DNA from: Lachnospiraceae bacterium UBA4260
GTDB lineage: Bacteria > Bacillota > Clostridia > Lachnospirales > Lachnospiraceae
NCBI GenBank assembly: GCA_002395235.1
Contig: DGWK01000033.1
Location: 1-10,938, forward strand
Length of the DNA stretch: 10,938 bases
Reading direction: 5' to 3'
Position 1 is the stretch's first letter. Every line of letters begins with the position of its first letter. The notes beneath the pieces are model-generated. The model worked only from the letters and a program-made list of their open reading frames with translations, ran no database searches and was not told the origin of the DNA. Shown piece by piece: positions 5,874 to 10,938 of this stretch. The translations under genes were made by a program, and so were the position numbers.

Positions 5874-7007
5874 TCAGCCGATCTGATCTCCCTGCAGTTT
5901 GTGGAAGATGATACAGTTGGGCTTGTCGATCTTAATCTCCTTGCCGTGCATGACCAGCAGTCCCTTATCCAGATCGACGCTGAAGAATGTCATGGTATTG
6001 GACTCGTGGTTGAGAGAAACCAGGTGCCGGTTGTCCGGGAAGAGAGCCGCGTCCTTGGGGTACTCGCCGCTGATCGGCAGGCAGAGGACCTTGTAGAGAT
6101 ATCCGTTGTCGGGATCGATCCGGAAAATGACCACCGAATTGTCGCCCGCGTTGGAACTGACCAGATATTTGAAATCCGAAGAGAAGTTCAGCGCGCTGGC
6201 GGCGGATCCCGTCGCGTGATAGTTGTTGAGGGTCGAAACCGTCTGGATCTTCTCGAAATCCGGGGCGCCGTCCACTTCATGGTAGAAATAGACGTCGATA
6301 ATATTCTTGAGCTCGTGGACGACATAAAGGAAATGGCCGTCCTTGGAGAACTTGAGATGCCTGGGAGCGGATTCCAGCTCGGAGTGAAGGATCGCGCACT
6401 GCTTGATGTGGCCGTTCTTCCTGTTCAGTGTATATACATTGACATGATCCATCCCGAGATCAGCGGCCAGGAGGAAGCGGTTGTCCCTCGTCATCTTCAC
6501 GCACTGCACGTGAGGCCGGAAATTGCGTTCCGCGATACTTCCCAGTCCCTTGAGGAAGAGCTCGTCACAGATCTCTCCCACCGAGCCGTCTTCACCGAGC
6601 CTGAGCACAGTGATCTTTCCGTCGTGATAGCCGGAAACAAAGAGAAACTCGTCCGCATAGTCGGTGGAGAGGTAGGACCCTCTCATGCCGTTGATCGAAG
6701 CGAGGTTGATCTGTTCGAGATTCCCGCCCTTGACGATCTTGTAGGCTTCAATGCCGAAATCAGTGATCGAGTAAAGGTATTTGCGGTTATGGGAAATCGT
6801 CACATAGGAGGAGTTTGAGATCTCGATCTGATTCTTCTCGATCAGATAACCGTTCTCCATATCCACATCATAGATTCTGATCCCATATTTCTGGCCTCTT
6901 CCTCTCGTATAGGAAGAGACGTAAGCGACAAATTCAGCGCCTTTTTCATACTCGTAACCGGTCTTCTGGTTAGCGGCTGTATCTTTTATAACAGTTTCCT
7001 GTGCCAT
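5874..7007 (-). CDS. Lactonase-family seven-bladed beta-propeller protein
   Basis: This 377-residue protein resembles the COG2706 / lactonase beta-propeller family that includes E. coli 6-phosphogluconolactonase Pgl. Regularly repeated blades are visible: RPHVQCVKMTRDNRFLLAA (164-182) followed by DLGMDHVNVYTL, then APRHLKFSKDGHFLYVV (214-230), SSNAGDNSVVIF (284-295), YPKDAALFPDNRHLVSLN (316-333) and KPNCIIFH (362-369). No signal peptide is seen, so it is probably cytoplasmic. The commonly conserved SNRG reads SNAG here, and the usual PHPHS-type motif is RPHVQ, so lactonase activity is uncertain. No pentose-phosphate gene is adjacent. The ATG has AGGAGG seven bases upstream, and a strong terminator follows. 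Fold assignment is fairly sure; the substrate is unknown. Confidence 0.82.
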   Translation of the reverse strand: MAQETVIKDTAANQKTGYEYEKGAEFVAYVSSYTRGRGQKYGIRIYDVDMENGYLIEKNQIEISNSSYVTISHNRKYLYSITDFGIEAYKIVKGGNLEQINLASINGMRGSYLSTDYADEFLFVSGYHDGKITVLRLGEDGSVGEICDELFLKGLGSIAERNFRPHVQCVKMTRDNRFLLAADLGMDHVNVYTLNRKNGHIKQCAILHSELESAPRHLKFSKDGHFLYVVHELKNIIDVYFYHEVDGAPDFEKIQTVSTLNNYHATGSAASALNFSSDFKYLVSSNAGDNSVVIFRIDPDNGYLYKVLCLPISGEYPKDAALFPDNRHLVSLNHESNTMTFFSVDLDKGLLVMHGKEIKIDKPNCIIFHKLQGDQIG

Positions 7008-7067
7008 ATTGCACCCTCCTGTTCACTGCGGCATACCTGCCTGCGATTAGTGCCCAAATATAGTGTT

Positions 7068-7096
7068 AGGATACCATAAAGAGGGCAAAATTTAAA
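7068..7096 (-). promoter_or_regulatory. Possible promoter of the propeller gene
   Basis: On the minus strand TTTAAA (7091-7096) and TATCCT (7068-7073) are 17 bp apart, and a TG one base upstream of the -10 makes it an extended -10. Both hexamers are imperfect. No terminator is seen between ppk1 and this site, so readthrough from ppk1 is also possible. Confidence 0.35.
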
Positions 7097-7120
7097 CTGT
7101 TACATTCATTTAAGAAAAGA

Positions 7121-9322
7121 TCAGTCCTCCTGTGCCACAGGTTCCTTTGGGATAAAGGTGCGGTTGTCACGGCCCCGCCTGAGCGCGGAAGCTTCTTTTA
7201 CGGCCTCGGCGCAGAACTGAAGCTGGGAATTGATCAGTTCCTTTCCTCTTCTGTCCACGCGGTCATAAGTGCCGTCGCCTCTGAGGATGTGGGCCTTCAC
7301 CGTGTCCTCCAGCTCAAGCTGCAGGATGTGGAGCGCTTTCGCCCGGATCGCGCTGTCTTCGAGGGGGAACATGATCTCCACGCGACGGTCGAGATTTCTG
7401 GGCATCCAGTCCGCGCTGGCCGCGTAAACTTCCGGCGAACCGCCGTTTTCAAAATAGTAGATCCGGCTATGCTCCAGGAAATTGCCGACGATCGAGCGCA
7501 CCGTGATATTTTCGCTCACGCCGGGGATCCCGGGCCGGATGCAGCAGATGCCTCTTACGATCAGCTCGATCTCCACGCCTGCCGCGCTGGCTTTATAGAG
7601 AGCTTCCATCACGTCGGGATCGCACAGCGAGTTCATCTTGGCGATGATATGGGCCGTCTCCCCGTTCTGCGCGTGCCTCTGCTCGCGGCCGATCAGGTTG
7701 ATGAACCGGTCCTTGAGCCAGAGCGGCGCCAGGGAGAGCTTGTTCCAGAACCTGGGCTCCGAGTAGCCGGACAGCATATTGAAGACCGCCGTGGCGTCCT
7801 CGCCGATCGGGTCGCTGCAGGTCATAAGTCCGACGTCCGTGTACAGCTTCGCCGTGGAATCGTTGTAGTTGCCGGTTCCCAGATGCACATAGCGGCGGAT
7901 GCCGTCTTCTTCTCTTCGGACGACCAGCGTGATCTTGCTGTGTGTCTTGAGGTTCTGCAGGCCGTAGATGACATGACAGCCGGCCTTTTCAAGCTGCTTG
8001 GCCCACTCGATGTTGTTCTCTTCGTCAAAACGGGCCTTGAGTTCCACCAGCACGGTGACCTGCTTGCCGTTTTCCGCCGCACGGGCCAGTGCCGCGACGA
8101 TCGGGGAATGCCCGCTCACGCGGTAGAGGGTCTGCTTGATCGCCAGGACGCTGGGATCGTCGGCCGCGTCAGACACAAATTTTACGACTGGGTCAAAAGT
8201 CTGATAGGGATGGTGCATAAAGACATCGCCCTTGCGGATCTGTTCGAAAATATCGCAGCCGGCGGGAAACTCGGGGACGGCCTGAGGCGCCGCGTAGCTG
8301 TGTTCGCGCAGCTCGTCATGTCCTTCGATGCCGTACGCCTTCATCAGATAGGTGAGGTCCAGAGGGCCGTCCACCTCGTAGACGTAATCCTTGCTCAGGG
8401 ACAGCTCTTCCATGAGAAGGTGCAGGAGCTGCTCGTCGACGCCCTTTTCCACCTCCAGGCGGATCGCGTCGCCTCTCTGCCGCTTCTTGAGCTGCTTCTG
8501 GATCTCCTTGAGAAGGTCTTCCGCCTCGTCTTCCGCGATCTCAAGATCCGCGCTTCTCATGATCCTGTAAGGACCTGCGCACTTGATCTCATAATTTACG
8601 AACAGCGTGGGCAGGAACCGGCGGATGATGTCCTCAAGGAGCACAAGCCTCGCGGGCTCGTCCTCGAGTCTGGGAAGGACAAGGATCCTGGGGAGGACGC
8701 CGGGTACCTGGACAGTGGCGAATTCATACTTTGTCTTGGCGTTCTTGCCGCTCTTCTTCGATTTTTTGCCCGATCCAAGAATGCCGGGTGCCGCGCTCTC
8801 CTTTCTGGTCAGAAGGGCGCCTATGTTGAGGCTCTTGTTGCGGATCAGCGGGAAAGGACGGGAACTATCCACCGCCATAGGGGTGAGAACAGGGAAAACA
8901 TTGCTTGTAAAGTAGTCCTCCACAAATCTCTGGTCGGCTTTGCTCAGTTCATCGAGGTCGCGCACCATGCAGATCTTCTGCTCCTCCAGAGCGGGAAGGA
9001 GCTGCCTGTTCAGCGTCCAGTACTGCTGCTGCATAAATGTATGGGTCGCCTCTAAGACGGCTGAGAGCTGCTCGGACGCCGTCATCCCGGCTATGTCCTT
9101 CTTTTTGTAGCCGGCCTGCACCATGTCCCGGAGCGACGCCACTCTCACCATGAAGAATTCGTCGAGGTTCGAGGCGGTAATGCTCAGGAACTTGAGCCTT
9201 TCGAGCAGAGGGTTCTCTTTGTTGCGGGCTTCGCTCAGGCACCTTCTGTCGAATTCGATCCAGCTCAGCTCTCTGTTTATGTAATACTGAGGATTTTTGA
9301 AATCAATAATCTCTGTCGCCAT
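7121..9322 (-). CDS. ppk1: Polyphosphate kinase 1 (PPK1)
   Basis: This 733-residue enzyme reversibly polymerises the terminal phosphate of ATP into inorganic polyphosphate. The N-terminal domain starts with INRELSWIEFD (15-25) and has SNLDEFFMVR (51-60). The catalytic domains contain VLVELKARFDEENNIEWA (424-441), the autophosphorylated-type His461 in KTHSK, HLGTGNYN (480-487), and the second histidine His618 in EHSRIYYF. The 157-residue spacing of the two histidines equals that of E. coli His435 and His592. The length is near the family norm. A Lys-rich insertion (183-198) lies in the head domain. The ATG follows GGAGGGAGGG, which holds two overlapping GGAGG sites, the nearer 9 bases away. 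It starts 20 bases after the Ppx-like gene, so the two are probably co-transcribed. Confidence 0.96.
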   Translation of the reverse strand: MATEIIDFKNPQYYINRELSWIEFDRRCLSEARNKENPLLERLKFLSITASNLDEFFMVRVASLRDMVQAGYKKKDIAGMTASEQLSAVLEATHTFMQQQYWTLNRQLLPALEEQKICMVRDLDELSKADQRFVEDYFTSNVFPVLTPMAVDSSRPFPLIRNKSLNIGALLTRKESAAPGILGSGKKSKKSGKNAKTKYEFATVQVPGVLPRILVLPRLEDEPARLVLLEDIIRRFLPTLFVNYEIKCAGPYRIMRSADLEIAEDEAEDLLKEIQKQLKKRQRGDAIRLEVEKGVDEQLLHLLMEELSLSKDYVYEVDGPLDLTYLMKAYGIEGHDELREHSYAAPQAVPEFPAGCDIFEQIRKGDVFMHHPYQTFDPVVKFVSDAADDPSVLAIKQTLYRVSGHSPIVAALARAAENGKQVTVLVELKARFDEENNIEWAKQLEKAGCHVIYGLQNLKTHSKITLVVRREEDGIRRYVHLGTGNYNDSTAKLYTDVGLMTCSDPIGEDATAVFNMLSGYSEPRFWNKLSLAPLWLKDRFINLIGREQRHAQNGETAHIIAKMNSLCDPDVMEALYKASAAGVEIELIVRGICCIRPGIPGVSENITVRSIVGNFLEHSRIYYFENGGSPEVYAASADWMPRNLDRRVEIMFPLEDSAIRAKALHILQLELEDTVKAHILRGDGTYDRVDRRGKELINSQLQFCAEAVKEASALRRGRDNRTFIPKEPVAQED

Positions 9323-9331
9323 ATATCTCTC

Positions 9332-9340
9332 CCTCCCTCC
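9332..9340 (-). promoter_or_regulatory. Double ribosome binding site of ppk1
   Basis: The minus strand reads GGAGGGAGGG in the 20-base gap between the Ppx-like gene and ppk1. It holds two overlapping GGAGG cores, at 9336-9340 and 9332-9336, the latter 9 bases before the ATG. This predicts efficient ppk1 translation. Confidence 0.7.
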
Positions 9341-9342
9341 GA

Positions 9343-10914
9343 TCAGAATTCACGCTGCCGGATCACCGGCTTTACACTGAAAACATCTTCAAAAAAGCGC
9401 GCCCTGTTGTCGAACAGGCCCTTTTCCAGGGTGATATCCTTCTTGGTACTGACAATGATCTGCAGTTCTCCTTCCCGGAGCCGGATCTTGATGTCCGTAA
9501 ACTTCTTCTTGTGCGAGCGGTCAAGGCCGTTAGCGAGGCGCAGGATCGCCGTCAGTCTGGTGACGGTCAGGTAGTCCTCCATGCTGAGCCTTCCGCGCAT
9601 GCCGCTGTCCTCGTAGTAATCGTACTGCCGGTGGTTGTAGCGGACGACATTGGCCACGATCTCCCGCTCCCTTGCGGAAAGGCCGATGATCTCCGTGGAC
9701 ATGATGATGTTGTAGGAGCAGTCCGAGAGGTTCTGCATGCTGATATACTTGCCGCAGTCGTGCAGCAGCGCGCACAGCCTCAGGAGAAGCCTTTCTCTGC
9801 TCCCCATCCCGTGGACGCGCTTCATGCTGTCAAAGATCTGAAGGGCGATGAGATCCAGCGTCCTGGCGCGGTCCTCGCTTCCTTTGTAGCGCTTGGACGT
9901 CTGCAGCGCGCAGGTGAGGATGTCCTGCTCAAAATCGTGCTCCGGCTTTATATATTTTCTGGACAGCGCGTAGTCATATACCATGCCGTCGCAGAGGGTC
10001 ACGCCCGGAACCCAGATCATATCGGCCTTCATGGTCTTGGCGATGCACCGGGTGATGATCGAGCTGATCTTGAGCAGCGGAATCTTCTCGTCGGAGATCC
10101 CGAGCCTTGAAGAGAGCGCGAAGGCGTTGTTCTCCCGCAGTCCGTCTATGAAAGCCGTGAGCGCGTCCGTGTTAAAAAATTCCGCCTGCCCCATATCTCC
10201 GGGGATCACCCGGCCGGCGCCGCCGAAGTTTGCCGCGTCGCGGGATGCGTCCGCCAGATAGTCGTCTATGACTACGATCTGCTTGATATCGCGGTCCTTC
10301 AGGTACAGCTTCTTAAAGACATTCAGCTGCGTGTTGACCAGTTCCTCGATCAGGGTTTCATTCTGCACGGACCTCGCGCCGACTCTCTCCAGCTGGTCCC
10401 TTACGCGCAGTACGCCGATCCGGAGGTTCTGTGTGGCGCTGAGTTTGTCCTTCTCGAACAGGGAGATCTGAATGCTTCCTCCGCCTATATCGACGATGGC
10501 GGTGGACTGCTCCAGAAAACGGCTGAACACTTCACCCTTGGAGGCAACGGACTTGTAGTCCAGGAACCGCTGCTCGGTATTGTCGAGAATCTCGATGCGG
10601 ATCCCCGTCTCCTGCTCGAGCTGCGACAGGACCATGCTGGAATTCTTCATTTCGCGGAAGGCGCTGGTGCCGTAAGCCTTGTAAGCCTCCACCTGGTAAT
10701 TCTTCATGATCGCCGCGGATTCGGACAGAATTCTCTTCAGCTCCGCCATATGGACCCTGGAGACCCTGCCGCTGTGATACGTGTCGGTTCCCAGGTCGAT
10801 CATATGACGGATGTTGTCGATCTGCCTGATCCCGTTTTTCCTGGACAGCTCGAAGATCTTCATTTCATAGACGTAGCTGCCGACATCTATGGCGCCGAAC
10901 AGATGCACTGCCAT
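9343..10914 (-). CDS. Divergent Ppx/GppA-family protein with a degenerate HD domain
   Basis: This 523-residue protein has the exopolyphosphatase / guanosine pentaphosphatase layout: an ASKHA-type two-lobed N-terminal half followed by an HD-type helical domain. Recognisable signatures are AIDVGS (8-13), YGTSAFRE (81-88), IVDIGGGS (140-147), GVTLCDGMV (304-312), ALLHDCGKY (382-390) and LRLANGLDRS (458-467). Usual functions are polyphosphate degradation and pppGpp hydrolysis. Key positions differ: GSNS is GSYV (12-15), and the two active-site glutamates of E. coli PPX (Glu121, Glu150) align with Gln115 and Gln149. In the HD domain His385-Asp386 remain, but the preceding family His is Arg349 and the following one is Cys399. 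Location upstream of ppk1 supports a polyphosphate role, perhaps as sensor or regulator. The ATG has an AGGGG tract 11 bases upstream. Family is confident; activity is not. Confidence 0.88.
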   Translation of the reverse strand: MAVHLFGAIDVGSYVYEMKIFELSRKNGIRQIDNIRHMIDLGTDTYHSGRVSRVHMAELKRILSESAAIMKNYQVEAYKAYGTSAFREMKNSSMVLSQLEQETGIRIEILDNTEQRFLDYKSVASKGEVFSRFLEQSTAIVDIGGGSIQISLFEKDKLSATQNLRIGVLRVRDQLERVGARSVQNETLIEELVNTQLNVFKKLYLKDRDIKQIVVIDDYLADASRDAANFGGAGRVIPGDMGQAEFFNTDALTAFIDGLRENNAFALSSRLGISDEKIPLLKISSIITRCIAKTMKADMIWVPGVTLCDGMVYDYALSRKYIKPEHDFEQDILTCALQTSKRYKGSEDRARTLDLIALQIFDSMKRVHGMGSRERLLLRLCALLHDCGKYISMQNLSDCSYNIIMSTEIIGLSAREREIVANVVRYNHRQYDYYEDSGMRGRLSMEDYLTVTRLTAILRLANGLDRSHKKKFTDIKIRLREGELQIIVSTKKDITLEKGLFDNRARFFEDVFSVKPVIRQREF

Positions 10915-10938
10915 GGTTTTGCTTTCCCCTCTCAGAAA

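Noticed and set aside
7097..7120. Terminator directly after ppk1
   Set aside because: The sequence is AT-rich but I find no GC-rich stem followed by a T-run on the minus strand.
7289..9055. 588-codon open frame on the plus strand opposite ppk1
   Set aside because: It is an antisense shadow of a clear PPK1. The product has no recognisable motif and no convincing ribosome site.

Overview
The window looks like ordinary core chromosome from a Gram-positive Clostridia-type bacterium, most likely a Lachnospiraceae member. Pointers are the strong GGAGG-type ribosome sites before nearly every gene, the aroC-tgt-yajC-leuB-ilvD order, the Clostridia-style YajC and Tgt sequences, and a ppx-like/ppk1 pair. 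By eye the coding DNA is moderately GC-rich while the short intergenic stretches are AT-rich. The taxonomic call is inference from protein flavour and gene order, not from a search.

All eight genes lie on the minus strand, so transcription runs from high to low coordinates. In that order they are: a divergent Ppx/GppA-family protein (9343-10914), polyphosphate kinase ppk1 (7121-9322), a seven-bladed beta-propeller lactonase-family protein (5874-7007), chorismate synthase aroC (4637-5749), tRNA-guanine transglycosylase tgt (3484-4632), yajC (3081-3404), 3-isopropylmalate dehydrogenase leuB (1846-2940) and dihydroxy-acid dehydratase ilvD (75-1751). No gap exceeds about 140 bases. I see no tRNA, rRNA, riboswitch, mobile element, CRISPR array or pseudogene.

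Transcription appears to fall into four or five units. The ppx-like gene and ppk1 are 20 bases apart and form a polyphosphate module. The propeller gene follows with a possible promoter of its own and ends at a clear hairpin plus U-tract. A promoter directly after that hairpin serves aroC-tgt, which are 4 bases apart. yajC has a likely extra promoter whose -35 box overlaps the tgt stop codon, and it ends at an 11-bp perfect hairpin. leuB has an excellent promoter and a TTG start. ilvD has a further promoter overlapped by two tandem CodY-box-like sequences. leuB and ilvD serve branched-chain amino acid synthesis, and the next gene past position 1 may continue that pathway.

The most unusual item is the Ppx-like protein. 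It keeps the fold signatures but has Gln at both positions aligning with the active-site glutamates of E. coli PPX, plus a degenerate HD motif set. The second is the CodY-like operator arrangement at ilvD. I found nothing that amounts to a new multi-gene system.
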